64,000 nucleotides of DNA from Bacillus sp. FJAT-25509 (GTDB lineage Bacteria; Bacillota; Bacilli; Bacillales; Bacillaceae_G), in the NCBI RefSeq assembly GCF_001420605.1, contig NZ_LJIZ01000013.1, forward strand, positions 281,956-345,955. Reading direction: 5' to 3'. The notes beneath the pieces are model-generated. The model saw nothing but the letters and a program-made list of their open reading frames with translations, did no database searches and was not told the origin of the DNA. This document shows, in pieces, positions 50,725-61,586 of the stretch. A program made the position numbers and the translations under genes. Numbering within the stretch: the first letter of the stretch is position 1; each line of letters opens with the position of its first letter.

Positions 50725-51666
50725 TTGGAAACTTTAAAGAGAGGGTTACTAGTTGGTTTACAAACTTCTTGGAAAATAGGGAAAATAATTTTCCCTATTT
50801 CTTTCATTTTAACGATTATTAAAGAAACTGCTCTAATGGACTGGTTTGTTCATATTCTTGAACCATTAATGAGTTTTATTGGTTTAAAGGGAGATGCGGC
50901 ATTAGTATTAGTTTTAGGAAATGTTTTAAATCTATATGCAGCTCTTGGAGCAATGTTACCGATGGATTTAACTGTTAAGGAGGCATTGATCCTTGCAGTT
51001 ATGTTAAGTTTTTCTCATAATCTATTTGTTGAAACGACAGTAGCTACTGCTGTAGGGGTTCGAGCATCTTTTGTTGTTTTAGTAAGGATAGGTTTTGCAA
51101 TTTTATCAGCTATTTGTATCCATTTCTTTTGGTCTGGTGGAACAGAAATTGTTCATAAAGGCATTGCAGTTGCAGAAAGCGCTAACCAGACAGGATGGGA
51201 TATCGTTTATACTGCCATCATTTCGTCATTAATGGGGATTTTAAACCTTATTAAAATTGTTTTTCCATTAATGCTAGTTATTCAAATTGCAAAAGATTTT
51301 GGGTGGATGAATTATATAACAAAATTATTATCTCCATTTACTAAATTAATTGGAGTTGAAGCAAAAGCTGGAGTTACATTAGCTGCGGGATTGTTTTTTG
51401 GATTAGCTTTTGGAGCAGGCGTTATGATTCAAGCCGTTAAAGAAGATGGTGTTTCGAAACGTGATTTATACCTCGTTTTCTTATTTTTAGTAGCTTGTCA
51501 TGCTGTAGTAGAAGATACACTTCTCTTTATTCCTTTAGGGATTCCAGTCTTATACTTATTTTTAATTCGATTCTTTGTCGCGTTAATTGTTACTTGTATA
51601 GTTGCGAGAATCGTAGGAAGAGTAGGTAGGAAAACTGAATCAAGTTTAAAAACTGAAGTGAAATAG
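50725..51666 (+). CDS. Nucleoside recognition (Gate) domain membrane protein (YvoD-like)
   Basis: A 313-residue membrane protein with two repeated halves of the nucleoside-recognition (Gate) domain. The first half has [19 protein letters not shown] and [19 protein letters not shown]; the second has [20 protein letters not shown] and [20 protein letters not shown]. Both carry the repeated H-x(N/V)-L/V-x-E-x-T pattern. TTG 50725 lies 6 bases after AGGAGTGGGG and is preferred to GTG 50713. Located as yvoD between lgt and ppaX. Substrate unknown. Confidence 0.83.
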   Translation: METLKRGLLVGLQTSWKIGKIIFPISFILTIIKETALMDWFVHILEPLMSFIGLKGDAALVLVLGNVLNLYAALGAMLPMDLTVKEALILAVMLSFSHNLFVETTVATAVGVRASFVVLVRIGFAILSAICIHFFWSGGTEIVHKGIAVAESANQTGWDIVYTAIISSLMGILNLIKIVFPLMLVIQIAKDFGWMNYITKLLSPFTKLIGVEAKAGVTLAAGLFFGLAFGAGVMIQAVKEDGVSKRDLYLVFLFLVACHAVVEDTLLFIPLGIPVLYLFLIRFFVALIVTCIVARIVGRVGRKTESSLKTEVK

Positions 51667-51679
51667 AAAGGAAATTCTT

Positions 51680-52327
51680 ATGAAAATAAATACGATCCTA
51701 TTTGATTTAGATGGTACTTTAATCAATACAAATGAATTAATTATTGCTTCTTTTTTGCATACTTTGAATAAATATTATCCTGAACAATATAAACGTGAAC
51801 ATGTTATACCTTTTATGGGTCCAACTTTAACTGAATCTTTCTCTACGGTAGATGAAGAAAGAGTTGAAGAGTTGATCTCGGAATATCGCCGTTTTAATAT
51901 GGAGATGCATGATGAGTTTGTTGAGGAGTATGAAACGGTTTATGAGACGATTGAAACTTTACACAAATTAGGCTATAAAATTGGAATTGTAACAACAAAG
52001 GCACGAAATGTTGTTGAGATGGGCTTAAGTTTTGGTCGATTAAAGCAATTCTTTGATACTGTTATCACAATTGATGATGTGCAAAATGCAAAGCCACATC
52101 CAGAACCAATTCAATTAGCTTTAAAAAAATTAAATTCTATTCCCGAAGAGAGTATAATGGTGGGCGATAATTACCATGATATTGAAGGTGGTCAAAATGC
52201 TGGAACGAAAACAGCAGGTGTTGCTTGGTCACTAAAGGGAAAAGATTTTTTAGCTACTTTTAAACCTGATTTTATGCTTGAAAAGATGAGCGATATCTTA
52301 CCAATTCTAGGAATTGATGAGAATTGA
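51680..52327 (+). CDS. ppaX: Pyrophosphatase PpaX
   Basis: HAD-superfamily phosphatase of 215 residues. [15 protein letters not shown] carries the nucleophile Asp and the second Asp; [17 protein letters not shown] gives motif II Thr and Lys; [17 protein letters not shown] gives motif IV. In B. subtilis PpaX hydrolyses the pyrophosphate produced when HprK/P phosphorolyses Ser-P-HPr, which explains its constant place beside hprK. The next gene overlaps its stop by 4 bases. Confidence 0.93.
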   Translation: MKINTILFDLDGTLINTNELIIASFLHTLNKYYPEQYKREHVIPFMGPTLTESFSTVDEERVEELISEYRRFNMEMHDEFVEEYETVYETIETLHKLGYKIGIVTTKARNVVEMGLSFGRLKQFFDTVITIDDVQNAKPHPEPIQLALKKLNSIPEESIMVGDNYHDIEGGQNAGTKTAGVAWSLKGKDFLATFKPDFMLEKMSDILPILGIDEN

Positions 52328-52824
52328 GGAAAACGAAACGCTACCTAATTGAAGGTGAGAATTCACTTTGGCAAGTGTACAAGACTGTTTCATTTTGGAA
52401 AACATTTCGAAATGTCATTGTTATTGAAATAGCTCGTTATGTCCCATTCTTTAGACTGAAAAACTGGATGTATAGGAATCTTATTGGAATGAAAGTAGGA
52501 GAGTATACATCCTTTGCGTTTAAAGTAACGCCTGATTTAATGTTTCCAGAATTAATTTCAATTGGTAAGAATTCGATTATCGGCTATAATACAACAATCT
52601 TGGCGCATGAATATTTAATTAATGAATATCGATTAGGAGAAGTCATTATTGGTAATAATGTGTTAATTGGTGCAAATACGACAATCTTGCCGGGTGTCAC
52701 AATCGGTGATGGTGCGAAAGTTTCAGCTGCAACACTTGTCAACAAGGATGTTCCAGCAGGTGCGTTCGTAGGAGGTAATCCCATGGTTATTATTTCATTA
52801 CCTCAATCTGAAACTACTATTTAA
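52324..52824 (+). CDS. Acyltransferase, left-handed beta-helix (YvoF-like)
   Basis: A 166-residue hexapeptide-repeat transferase from a TTG that overlaps the ppaX stop. The repeats are visible as [40 protein letters not shown] and [20 protein letters not shown], ending VGGNPMVI. The His in ILAHEY is the likely catalytic residue. Family members acetylate sugars or similar acceptors; YvoF's substrate is unknown. Coupled to ppaX by overlap. Confidence 0.88.
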   Translation: MRKTKRYLIEGENSLWQVYKTVSFWKTFRNVIVIEIARYVPFFRLKNWMYRNLIGMKVGEYTSFAFKVTPDLMFPELISIGKNSIIGYNTTILAHEYLINEYRLGEVIIGNNVLIGANTTILPGVTIGDGAKVSAATLVNKDVPAGAFVGGNPMVIISLPQSETTI

Positions 52825-52998
52825 CCTCTTAAAAAAGTGGTTTTCAATATTTTTTGTTTCGGTTAAAATAATACTTTGACAACTTATTTAGATAATGTGG
52901 AAATTGTACGTTCGTTTAAAATTCTTATAATTTGGACGGCGACTATTTCCTCTTTTTATGTGATATACTGTGATAAGCTTGAAAAACTGGAGGATCGA

Positions 52999-54498
52999 AT
53001 GTCTGAAAATTTGGGGAATCAAACAAATCAATTTCATAATGTCGTTTCGTTCTCGTTACCGAAAGATTATTTCTACGAAAAAGGGATGAAAGCTTATAAT
53101 AGTAACGATTCCGAGCAAGCGATTTATTATTTAAAAAAAGCTGCTGAAAATGAAGAAAATCAAACAGTTCTTATAGATATTTCTAGAAAGCTTTTATCAT
53201 TACATCAATATCAAACTACGATTACAATTTTAGAATATATTTTAGATAAATATCCAACAAATGAGGATGTATATTATTTATTAGCATTTGCATTTTTTGA
53301 ATTAGGATTGTTCCAAAAAGCTAATTTGTACGCTCAAAAGTATTTAGAAATTGGTACGGATGAAGAGCAATTAGAAGAACTAGAAGACTATTTAGATATT
53401 ATTCATAGTGAAGAAGATGATGATTTAAGTATTAATGATGATTTATTAGTGCTTCAAGAGCGAGTTACAAGCTATTTGGCAAATCATGATTGGAAATCAG
53501 CTAAAACAACTTTACTTAGTATTGTTGATAAGTATCAAGAATTTTGGCCAGCTTATAATAATTTAGCTTTAGTAGAGCTTCATTTAGGGAATCCTGAGGA
53601 AGCTGAAAGAGTATTACAATATGTTTTAGAGGAAAATCCAGGTAATTTATCAGCTTTAATTCATTTAACAATGCTAAAAAGAATATTAAATGAACAAGAA
53701 ATTGCTCTACAATATCTGGAAAGCTTATCAAATATTGTTCCAATTTCTGAAGAGCACCGCCACAAGCTTGGTGTACTTTTCTATCAATTCAAGAAGTATG
53801 AAGAAGCATATAAGTTATTTAATTTACTTTATATGGAACGACCAGATCGTGAAATACAGTTTTATTATATGTTCTGTGATGCAGCCTATCAATCTGGAAG
53901 AACTGAAACAGCGGAGCGTATATGGAATTTTGAGATGACGAGTGAATTTGATGATCATGAGGAATTGGCTCCTTGGGCTGAAAAAAAACATTCATCGAAT
54001 GAAATCGAACAATTGATGGCAGAAACAGAGTACCAAGCAAAATACTCCAATTCGAATAGTGAGAGATGGGGATTAATCTATTTTATGAAGGAATATTATT
54101 ATGAACAAAAATTTAGTTCGATCCTTCAAGATTTAAATCCATTAGAAAATATTGGTCTCGATGAACAATTAGAACAAGTTCTTCTAAATAATATGTGTTA
54201 TTTAGAGCCACATCCATCATTGAATATTGCGATTAACGGAGCAAAGAAAGTCCAAACAACTTGGGAAGAAGATTATATAATACTACGTAATCATCTTCAA
54301 TTGTGGTTTTTCGCTATTTGTGAACTTACATTAAAATATAAAGAATTACCTGTAAATGAAGAAGTTTTATTAGCTGCAACACATTATCTTGTTGAAAATG
54401 AAGTGAAACGTGTATCACAAAAGAAAATTGCAGCAAACTATAATATCTCTACCTATTTATTAAATAAAGGCATTAGCGCCATTCGAAGCTTGTTTTAA
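52999..54498 (+). CDS. TPR-repeat protein
   Basis: A 499-residue cytoplasmic protein. The frame is open from 52876, but ATG 52999 after GGAGG is preferred; the extra N-terminal piece looks like non-coding sequence with a Cys and no family match. TPR motifs appear at about 30-65 (YFYEKGMKAYNSNDSEQAIY), 70-135, 175-260 (WPAYNNLALVELHLGNPEEA) and 265-330. The C-terminal 150 residues (LNPLENIGLDEQLEQVLLNN) have no recognised domain. It sits between yvoF and trxB, where B. subtilis has yvcD. Probably a protein-protein scaffold. Confidence 0.83.
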   Translation: MSENLGNQTNQFHNVVSFSLPKDYFYEKGMKAYNSNDSEQAIYYLKKAAENEENQTVLIDISRKLLSLHQYQTTITILEYILDKYPTNEDVYYLLAFAFFELGLFQKANLYAQKYLEIGTDEEQLEELEDYLDIIHSEEDDDLSINDDLLVLQERVTSYLANHDWKSAKTTLLSIVDKYQEFWPAYNNLALVELHLGNPEEAERVLQYVLEENPGNLSALIHLTMLKRILNEQEIALQYLESLSNIVPISEEHRHKLGVLFYQFKKYEEAYKLFNLLYMERPDREIQFYYMFCDAAYQSGRTETAERIWNFEMTSEFDDHEELAPWAEKKHSSNEIEQLMAETEYQAKYSNSNSERWGLIYFMKEYYYEQKFSSILQDLNPLENIGLDEQLEQVLLNNMCYLEPHPSLNIAINGAKKVQTTWEEDYIILRNHLQLWFFAICELTLKYKELPVNEEVLLAATHYLVENEVKRVSQKKIAANYNISTYLLNKGISAIRSLF

Positions 54499-55673
<1,175 letters not shown>

Positions 55674-55830
55674 TCTTAATTAAAAACGATAAAGTGATTT
55701 ATAAAATTAAGTTTTAGAATTGTGAACGAAATTGTAATATTCTGAAACTTATATGTAATTAGGGTGTAACTCTCTTGAAATATAGTTCCTGTAATATAGA
55801 CAATAACCAGAGAGCCCCCTAATATATATA

Positions 55831-55868
55831 GGAACATGGATATGCGCTTGTCCATGTTCCCTTTTTTT
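55831..55868 (+). terminator. Terminator downstream of trxB
   Basis: Perfect 10-bp stem GGAACATGGA/TCCATGTTCC with a 10-base loop, then CTTTTTTT. Confidence 0.92.
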
Positions 55869-55970
55869 GTCTCCGAAAGTGATCGACTTTGTTCCTCAAC
55901 CCTAGTTTTAACCTACAAAATCTTTTCCTTTAGTCAGGACCTTTCTACCCTAATTCCTATTCTTAACAAG

Positions 55971-55999
55971 TTGTTGTCTGACTAGTTTAACGGTATAAT
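55971..55999 (+). promoter_or_regulatory. Promoter of the yvcI-rapZ-yvcK-whiA-crh operon
   Basis: TTGTTG (55971-55976), 17 bases, perfect TATAAT (55994-55999), 57 bases before the nudix gene start. Confidence 0.82.
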
Positions 56000-56055
56000 A
56001 TAGATTGGGCAGTTTCAACCAACTGCAAGTCCAAATTGTAAGTGAGGTATAAGAA

Positions 56056-56514
56056 ATGCAAAGAGTTACACATTGTGTTTTGGTAAATGAAAATAATATC
56101 CTCTTGCTACAAAAACCTAGAAGAAACTGGTGGGTTGCACCCGGCGGTAAGATGGAGCCAGGTGAAAACATTAGAGAAGCAGTTGTTCGTGAATATCGTG
56201 AAGAAACAGGTGTTTACTTAAAAAACCCAAAATTAAAAGGTGTTTTTACAATTATTATAGAAGAAGATGCTAAGGTAGTGAATGAATGGATGATGTTTTC
56301 ATTTTTGGCTACCGAGTTTGACGGTGAAAATCAAGATGAGTGTGAAGAAGGAATTCTTCGCTGGCATGCAATAGATGAAGTGAAAAATCTTCCTATGGCA
56401 GCAGGAGACTATCACATAATTGATTATTTACTAAAGGGTAAAGAAATTTTACATGGTACCTTTGTATATACACCGGATTTTGAATTATTAAGATATCGTT
56501 TAAATCCTAGTTAA
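56056..56514 (+). CDS. Nudix hydrolase, MutT-like (YvcI type)
   Basis: A 152-residue Nudix enzyme: the Nudix box is GGKMEPGENIREAVVREYRE followed by ETGV (residues about 34-57), which fits GX5EX7REUXEEXGU. It probably hydrolyses 8-oxo-dGTP or another nucleoside diphosphate derivative. Its place just before rapZ-yvcK-whiA-crh is that of B. subtilis yvcI. RBS GTGAGGT; 28 bases to the next gene. Confidence 0.92.
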   Translation: MQRVTHCVLVNENNILLLQKPRRNWWVAPGGKMEPGENIREAVVREYREETGVYLKNPKLKGVFTIIIEEDAKVVNEWMMFSFLATEFDGENQDECEEGILRWHAIDEVKNLPMAAGDYHIIDYLLKGKEILHGTFVYTPDFELLRYRLNPS

Positions 56515-56541
56515 CCGAAATTATAGAAAGGGTTGAGTTAA

Positions 56542-57426
56542 ATGCCTACAAGATCACATGTAAAAATGGTTATTATAACTGGAATGTCAGGGGCTGGAAA
56601 GACTGTCGTTGTTCAAGCGTTAGAAGATATCGGTTATTTCTGTGTTGATAATCTTCCTCCTGCTCTACTTCCAAAATTTGTAGAGCTATTAAAGGACCCG
56701 GATCACAATACAACAGATAAAGTTGCTCTTGTTATGGATTTACGAGGAAGAGAATTTTTTGATCAGTTAGGGAATTCATTAGATCAATTAATGTCTACTC
56801 CATCAATCATCCCTCAAATTTTATTTTTAGATGCAACGAACGCTGCACTTGTTACTCGCTACAAAGAAACTCGTCGTTCACATCCCCTTTCTCCAACGGG
56901 ATCTCCATTAAAAGGAATTGAGTTGGAGCGTACTCTTTTAGCTGAGGTAAAAGGGCGTGCACAATTAATTTATGATACATCAGATTTAAAACCTAAAATA
57001 TTACGAGAAAAAATAATTGAACAATTTAGAGAAAATGAACAAGAAGGTTTCTCTGTAAATATTCAGTCATTCGGTTTTAAGTACGGAATACCGATTGATG
57101 CGGATTTAGTATTTGACGTACGATTTTTACCAAACCCATTTTACATTGAATCAATGCGTCCTTTAACTGGCTTAGATCAAGAAGTATCCTCTTATGTTCT
57201 TAAATTTAATGAGACAACCGAATTTATGCTGAAATTAATTGATTTAATTAGTTTTATGTTACCTCAATATAAAAGAGAAGGTAAACGACAATTAATCATT
57301 GCGATCGGATGTACGGGTGGACAGCATCGCTCTGTTACTTTAGCAGAGTATTTAGCTAACTACTTTAAAGATCAATATGATACGAATATTAGCCATCGGG
57401 ACGTTGAAAAAAGGAGTCATAAGTAA
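56542..57426 (+). CDS. rapZ: RNase adapter / nucleotide-binding protein RapZ (YvcJ)
   Basis: P-loop nucleotide-binding protein of 294 residues: Walker [11 protein letters not shown] near 12, the Walker-B-like VMDLRGREF near 60, and the C-terminal [18 protein letters not shown]. In Enterobacteria RapZ controls GlmZ RNA decay; the Bacillus protein YvcJ hydrolyses GTP and affects competence. Its stop overlaps the yvcK ATG by one base (TAATG). Confidence 0.95.
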   Translation: MPTRSHVKMVIITGMSGAGKTVVVQALEDIGYFCVDNLPPALLPKFVELLKDPDHNTTDKVALVMDLRGREFFDQLGNSLDQLMSTPSIIPQILFLDATNAALVTRYKETRRSHPLSPTGSPLKGIELERTLLAEVKGRAQLIYDTSDLKPKILREKIIEQFRENEQEGFSVNIQSFGFKYGIPIDADLVFDVRFLPNPFYIESMRPLTGLDQEVSSYVLKFNETTEFMLKLIDLISFMLPQYKREGKRQLIIAIGCTGGQHRSVTLAEYLANYFKDQYDTNISHRDVEKRSHK

Positions 57427-58394
57427 TGATTAGTCAACGTTCGAAAATAGTAATAATTGGAGGCGGAACTGGACTATCTGTTTTAGTTCGCGGGTTAAAA
57501 AAACATCCCGTTGATATTACCGCTATCGTTACAGTCGCAGATGATGGTGGTAGCTCTGGACGATTACGTGACGAGTTAAAAATTCCACCGCCTGGTGATG
57601 TACGAAATGTACTTGCCGCGTTATCAGATGTGGAACCGATGTTGGAAGAATTATTCCAACATCGCTTTGCTACATCTGGAGACCTTTCTGGACATTCTCT
57701 TGGTAATTTAATGCTAAGTGCAATGACTGCAATTACAGGTGATTTTTATCGTGCAATCATTGAAATGAGAAGGGTATTAAATGTTAGAGGTAAAGTTATA
57801 CCAGCAGCTAATCAAAGTGTCGTATTAAAAGCTGAATTAGAAGACGGTACAATTGTTTCAGGTGAATCAAAAATTCCTTATTCTGGTAAGAAGATTAAAA
57901 GAGTATTTTTAGCACCAGGAAATGTTGAACCTTTAAAAGAGGCACTTGATGAAATTAGTCGTGCTGACTTAATTGTAATTGGACCGGGTAGTTTATATAC
58001 GAGTATCCTTCCTAATCTATTAGTTACTAAAATTGGGAAGGCTGTTATAAATTCAAAAGCTAAAAAAGTATATGTATGTAATGTGATGACTCAAGCGGGT
58101 GAAACTTTGCATTATACAGCTAGTGACCATGTAAAGGCTCTATACGAACATTTAGACTCAAGTTTTATCGATACAATTATTGTAAATGAAGGCATGATGC
58201 CAAAAAATATTTTAGAACTTTATAAAGAAGAACATGCCCAACAAGTAAAACTAGATATAAATGAGCTAAAATCTTTAAATCTAGAAATAGTTCATAAGTC
58301 GATCGTTAAATATGATGATAATGTGATTAGGCATGATACTGTAAAATTAGCTGAAATCTTATGTGACCTAATCCCGACAAAAATAAAAGAATAA
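57426..58394 (+). CDS. yvcK: Gluconeogenesis factor YvcK / CofD-like
   Basis: A 322-residue Rossmann-type protein required for growth on gluconeogenic carbon sources and for normal cell shape in B. subtilis. The N-terminal VIIGGGTGLSVLVRGLKKHP binds UDP-sugars, and TVADDGGSSGRLRDEL, GNLMLSAM and GPGSLYTSILPNLL are the family motifs. It is coupled to rapZ by the one-base overlap and followed 39 bases later by whiA. Confidence 0.95.
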   Translation: MISQRSKIVIIGGGTGLSVLVRGLKKHPVDITAIVTVADDGGSSGRLRDELKIPPPGDVRNVLAALSDVEPMLEELFQHRFATSGDLSGHSLGNLMLSAMTAITGDFYRAIIEMRRVLNVRGKVIPAANQSVVLKAELEDGTIVSGESKIPYSGKKIKRVFLAPGNVEPLKEALDEISRADLIVIGPGSLYTSILPNLLVTKIGKAVINSKAKKVYVCNVMTQAGETLHYTASDHVKALYEHLDSSFIDTIIVNEGMMPKNILELYKEEHAQQVKLDINELKSLNLEIVHKSIVKYDDNVIRHDTVKLAEILCDLIPTKIKE

Positions 58395-58433
58395 TGAAAA
58401 AATATTTAGAGCTAGAAGGAGGGGGTGATTCAA

Positions 58434-59384
58434 ATGTCCTTTGCATCAGAAACGAAAAAAGAATTAACAACGATTGAGATCAAAGATTGTTGTTCAAAAT
58501 CTGAGCTATCCTCTTTAATTCGAATGAATGGTTCATTATCAATTGCGAATCGCCAATTTATTGTAGATGTAGTTACTGAAAATGCAGCAATTGCTAGAAG
58601 AATATATGTATTAATTAAACGTGTTTATGATGTGGACGTTGAATTGCTCGTTCGTAAAAAAATGCGTCTTAAAAAGAACAATGTATATATTGTTCGAATA
58701 AAAGAAGAAGCGAAACATATTTTAAATGATCTTTATATAACTGGTGAAGGATTTACCTTTACAAATGAAATAGCGAAAGAGCTAATTGCGAAGAAATGTT
58801 GTAAACGCTCCTATTTAAGAGGTGCTTTTCTAGCTGGTGGTTCGGTAAATAATCCAGAGACATCTTCATATCATTTAGAAATTTTTTCACTATATAAAGA
58901 GCATACGGAAGAAATTTGTCGTCTAATGAATGAATTCGGATTAAATGCTAAAACACTGGAGAGACGTAAAGGTTATATTACGTACTTAAAGGAAGCAGAA
59001 AAAATTACTGAGTTTTTAAACGTTGTTGGTGCTCATTCAGCTTTATTAAGGTTTGAAGATATCCGCATTGTAAGAGATATGAGAAACAGTGTTAATCGTC
59101 TAGTAAATTGTGAAACTGCGAACTTAAATAAAACGATCAGTGCAGCCTTCAGGCAAATTGAAAATATACGTTATATCCAAAACTCTGTTGGTTTAGATAT
59201 ATTACCACCAAAGCTACGTGAAATTGCAGAACTTCGAGTAGCGTATGAGGATGTAACATTAAAAGAGTTAGGTGAAATGGTATCTAGCGGTGCAATTAGT
59301 AAATCAGGAATCAATCATCGACTACGTAAAATTGATGAAATAGCTGATAAATTAAGAGCGGGAGAATCAATAAAAATAAAATAA
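58434..59384 (+). CDS. whiA: WhiA family DNA-binding protein
   Basis: A 316-residue protein with an N-terminal LAGLIDADG-like domain without nuclease motif (about 1-190; includes [20 protein letters not shown]) and a C-terminal helix-turn-helix (about 230-310; [20 protein letters not shown], then [18 protein letters not shown]-like sequence). In Bacillus WhiA takes part in cell division and chromosome segregation; in Streptomyces it is a sporulation regulator. ATG 58434 follows GAAGGAGGGGG and matches the [11 protein letters not shown] start of relatives; GTG 58425 lies closer to the ribosome site. Confidence 0.95.
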   Translation: MSFASETKKELTTIEIKDCCSKSELSSLIRMNGSLSIANRQFIVDVVTENAAIARRIYVLIKRVYDVDVELLVRKKMRLKKNNVYIVRIKEEAKHILNDLYITGEGFTFTNEIAKELIAKKCCKRSYLRGAFLAGGSVNNPETSSYHLEIFSLYKEHTEEICRLMNEFGLNAKTLERRKGYITYLKEAEKITEFLNVVGAHSALLRFEDIRIVRDMRNSVNRLVNCETANLNKTISAAFRQIENIRYIQNSVGLDILPPKLREIAELRVAYEDVTLKELGEMVSSGAISKSGINHRLRKIDEIADKLRAGESIKIK

Positions 59385-59404
59385 AAGTTAAGAGGGAAGA
59401 AAAA

Positions 59405-59662
59405 ATGATTGAGAAAAAAGGGAGAGTACTATTAGAAACAGGAATACAGGCTCGTCCAGCAGCGCAATTTGTTCAAGTTGCTACGAGATTTCGTTCAGAA
59501 GTATTATTAGCTTACAAAGGTAAACAAGTAAACGTTAAGAGTATTATGGGTGTTATGAGTCTAGCTGTACCTCATGGAGAAGAAATAGTAATTACTATTT
59601 CTGGCGACGATGAAGTTGAAGCGATGGAAGCAGTAATGGACTTTATTGGGGAAGAAATTTAA
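59405..59662 (+). CDS. crh: HPr-like catabolite repression protein Crh
   Basis: An 85-residue HPr-fold protein. Position 15 is Gln (TGIQARPAAQF) instead of the His phosphorylated by PTS enzyme I, while Ser46 (VNVKSIMGVMSLA) is kept, so it can be phosphorylated by HprK but not take part in sugar transport: this is diagnostic of Crh. With HprK (48922) it provides a CcpA co-repressor. Last gene of its operon, terminator directly after. Confidence 0.96.
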   Translation: MIEKKGRVLLETGIQARPAAQFVQVATRFRSEVLLAYKGKQVNVKSIMGVMSLAVPHGEEIVITISGDDEVEAMEAVMDFIGEEI

Positions 59663-59667
59663 TGTAA

Positions 59668-59703
59668 TTGGACATTCACAAGTTGGATGTCCAACTTTTT
59701 TTT
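59668..59703 (+). terminator. Terminator of the crh operon
   Basis: TTGGACAT (59668-59675) pairs with ATGTCCAA (59687-59694), followed by C and eight T. Confidence 0.9.
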
Positions 59704-59708
59704 CTAAT

Positions 59709-59743
59709 AAAAAAACTAGCCGAAAAATTACGGCTAGTTTTTT
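59709..59743. terminator. Terminator of clpP (usable in both directions)
   Basis: AAAAAACTAGCCG / CGGCTAGTTTTTT perfect stem with a short loop, directly downstream of the clpP stop on the minus strand. Confidence 0.92.
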
Positions 59744-59747
59744 ATTA

Positions 59748-60341
59748 TTATTTAATAGCTGCAGTATTAGAAATTACTTTATCAATTAATCCGTATTCTA
59801 ATGCACGGTCTGCAGTCATAAAGTTATCACGCTCTGTATCACGCTCGATCGTATCTAATGGTTGACCAGTACGATCTGCAAGAATTTTGTTTAATTTATC
59901 ACGTAAGAACAAGATTCGCTTAGCTGCAATTTCGATTTCGGTAGCTTGACCTTGAGCACCACCTAATGGTTGGTGAATCATAACTTCTGCATTTGGAAGA
60001 GCATATCTCTTACCTTTTTCCCCAGCAGATAATAAGAAAGCACCCATTGAAGCCGCCATACCAATACAAATTGTAGATACTTGAGGCTTAATGAAGTTCA
60101 TCGTATCATAAATAGCCATACCAGCAGTAATACTTCCTCCTGGACTATTTATGTATAATGAAATATCCTTATCTGGATCTTCTGCTGCTAAAAATAAAAG
60201 TTGTGAAACGATTGAGTTAGCTACGTTATCATCGATTGCGCTACCTAACATGATGATGCGGTCTTTTAATAGACGAGAGTATATATCATACGCACGCTCA
60301 CCACGACTTGTTTGTTCAATAACTGTAGGAATTAAATTCAT
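59748..60341 (-). CDS. clpP: ATP-dependent Clp protease proteolytic subunit
   Basis: Serine peptidase of 197 residues that forms the tetradecameric chamber used with ClpC, ClpE or Clp[16 protein letters not shown] carries the catalytic Ser near 97, [16 protein letters not shown] the His near 122, and the Asp is near 171 in [10 protein letters not shown]. It degrades misfolded and regulatory proteins. RBS AGGAGGAG. A CtsR box and promoter lie directly upstream. Confidence 0.97.
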   Translation of the reverse strand: MNLIPTVIEQTSRGERAYDIYSRLLKDRIIMLGSAIDDNVANSIVSQLLFLAAEDPDKDISLYINSPGGSITAGMAIYDTMNFIKPQVSTICIGMAASMGAFLLSAGEKGKRYALPNAEVMIHQPLGGAQGQATEIEIAAKRILFLRDKLNKILADRTGQPLDTIERDTERDNFMTADRALEYGLIDKVISNTAAIK

Positions 60342-60382
60342 TTTTTCTCCTCCTTGTTTAAAACAAATGAATGATTAATACA

Positions 60383-60412
60383 ATAATACCTTTAAGGTCA
60401 GAAAAGGTCAAA
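60383..60412 (-). promoter_or_regulatory. clpP promoter with CtsR box
   Basis: On the minus strand, TTGACC (60411-60406), 17 bases, TATTAT (60388-60383). The plus-strand direct repeat GGTCAGAAAAGGTCAAA (60396-60412) matches the CtsR heptad pair with 3 bases between, except for a G instead of A in the first heptad. It overlaps the -35 box, so CtsR would repress clpP until heat stress. Confidence 0.85.
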
Positions 60413-60649
60413 TAAAAGAGATGCTATATTTAATGTATTATTTTAACTAAAAAATATTGACCTTTTATAACATATCTATTTATCTAATACTTCAACATCA
60501 TTAACGACTTTTCCTATTATTAAACGTAACTTTATGTAGTTTTTCTTTTGATTAGTTAAAAAACTAATAACTTAATGATTCGAGTATATTCTTGTTTGAA
60601 AACAGGGCCATGTTAAATTACTAATTTTCGTAAAAGGAGTAGAGTGATG
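60413..60649. other. AT-rich intergenic stretch upstream of clpP
   Basis: No gene or promoter could be supported. It contains TTCTTGTTTGA (60589-60599), which is repeated as its inverted complement at 60855-60865, on the other side of the palindromic repeat. Confidence 0.5.
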
Positions 60650-60772
60650 TTGATTTCCACTACGGGGTGCTCGCTTTCCATGGGGCGAGACCTGAGCCTC
60701 CTCGGTAAGCCTGCGGGGTCTCAGCCTTCCCGCTTATCCCATAGGAGTCGAGCACCCCTCCGTTCCAATCAA
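60650..60772. repeat. Long extragenic palindromic repeat, 123 bp
   Basis: Begins TTGATTTCC and ends GGAACG-type sequence with CCAATCAA, giving complementary tips. Inside, GGGGTGCTCG (60664-60673) pairs perfectly with CGAGCACCCC (60749-60758), with further GC-rich pairing. This GC-rich block contrasts with AT-rich flanks. From general knowledge a similar element is dispersed in many Bacillaceae genomes. The short open frame across it is not a gene. Confidence 0.85.
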
Positions 60773-60790
60773 CTTTTCCAACGAAAAAAG

Positions 60791-61307
60791 TTTACGATAA
60801 AAAGCTACTTTAATATCCTTTACTTAGCGTAAAATAATAGTATCTTAATTAAGATCAAACAAGAACTTATAAACTAATCATTTGGAATTATTAATCTAAA
60901 CTTTGTTCTAAATTTTTTAACCTCTGAAAAAACAATTAATAAAGTTTATTAGAATTAAATATAATCTCAGGGTGTCCACTGTATTTAGAGGATGATGAGT
61001 TTCAAGGCATTTACCGGTACCAACAAGTCATCAAATCAAAAAAGAAAAACGTATAAATCAAAATTTATAGAAGAAAACACACACAAACCATTCCAAAGTG
61101 CATCTTCTTCTTTTTCCTAATCAAAAAGAAACCTAAATCATTGCGGTCAGAACATTCTAACGATATAATAAAATATAAGATTTTCTTATAAACTTACGAA
61201 TAAGCTACATAGCGAAATATCAGCGCACCAATCGAGCCACACCTTGCAATTATCTACTTAGATTGGAGCGACAAAAACAATATACATATTTTACTTTTAA
61301 ATATCAT
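60791..61307. other. Non-coding stretch between repeat and tRNA-Arg
   Basis: About 515 bases with stops in all frames. A weak inverted repeat (GATGATGAG... / ...TCATCAAATC, 60990-61039) could be a fold or an old terminator. I see no gene; a promoter for the tRNA is not evident beyond AT-rich sequence. Confidence 0.5.
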
Positions 61308-61381
61308 GCGTTCGTAGCTCAGTTGGATAGAGCATCGGTTTCCGGTACCGTGTGTCGCAGGTTCGAATCCTGTCGAGCGCG
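61308..61381 (+). tRNA. tRNA-Arg (CCG anticodon)
   Basis: A 74-nt cloverleaf without encoded CCA: acceptor GCGTTCG pairs with CGAGCGC (one G-U), D arm GCTC/GAGC, anticodon loop TTCCGGT with CCG at positions 34-36, and T arm GCAGG-TTCGAAT-CCTGT (one G-U). Anticodon stem has four pairs plus a U-U at 27-43. CCG reads CGG arginine codons, rare in such an AT-rich genome. A rho-independent terminator follows 10 bases later. Confidence 0.9.
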
Positions 61382-61391
61382 CTTAAAGAAT

Positions 61392-61446
61392 AAACCGAGT
61401 GATAAAATCTGTAAATTTACAGATCTATCACTCGGTTTTTATTTTT
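61392..61446 (+). terminator. Terminator of tRNA-Arg
   Basis: AAACCGAGTGATA pairs with TATCACTCGGTTT with an inner helix (ATCTGTAA/TTACAGAT), followed by TTATTTTT. Confidence 0.93.
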
Positions 61447-61586
61447 CCTCAGTTAAACACATAATCTCAGCCCTAAATCCTATCCTTTCCCTACAACTAA
61501 AGATGTACTAAAACTCCATCCAATGAAGAATGGGTTCCCTTTACTTAAATTCATATATTTAAAGTAAATAAAAGGAGGTCATTCAT

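Larger units (their letters stand above)
55674..56055. other. Intergenic stretch between trxB and nudix gene
   Basis: Nearly 160 bases of AT-rich sequence separate the trxB stop from the hairpin at 55831. From about 55760 it is less AT-rich and holds GGTGTAACTCTC and CAGAGAGCCCCC, which could pair and so form part of a trxB 3' UTR or a small RNA ending at that hairpin; evidence is weak. The promoter for the next operon is at 55971. Confidence 0.35.

Noticed and set aside
60644-60832. 62-codon plus-strand ORF at 60.6 kb
   Set aside because: It is entirely inside the extragenic palindrome and has no conserved protein features.
61263-61511. 82-codon plus-strand ORF
   Set aside because: It spans the tRNA-Arg gene and its terminator.
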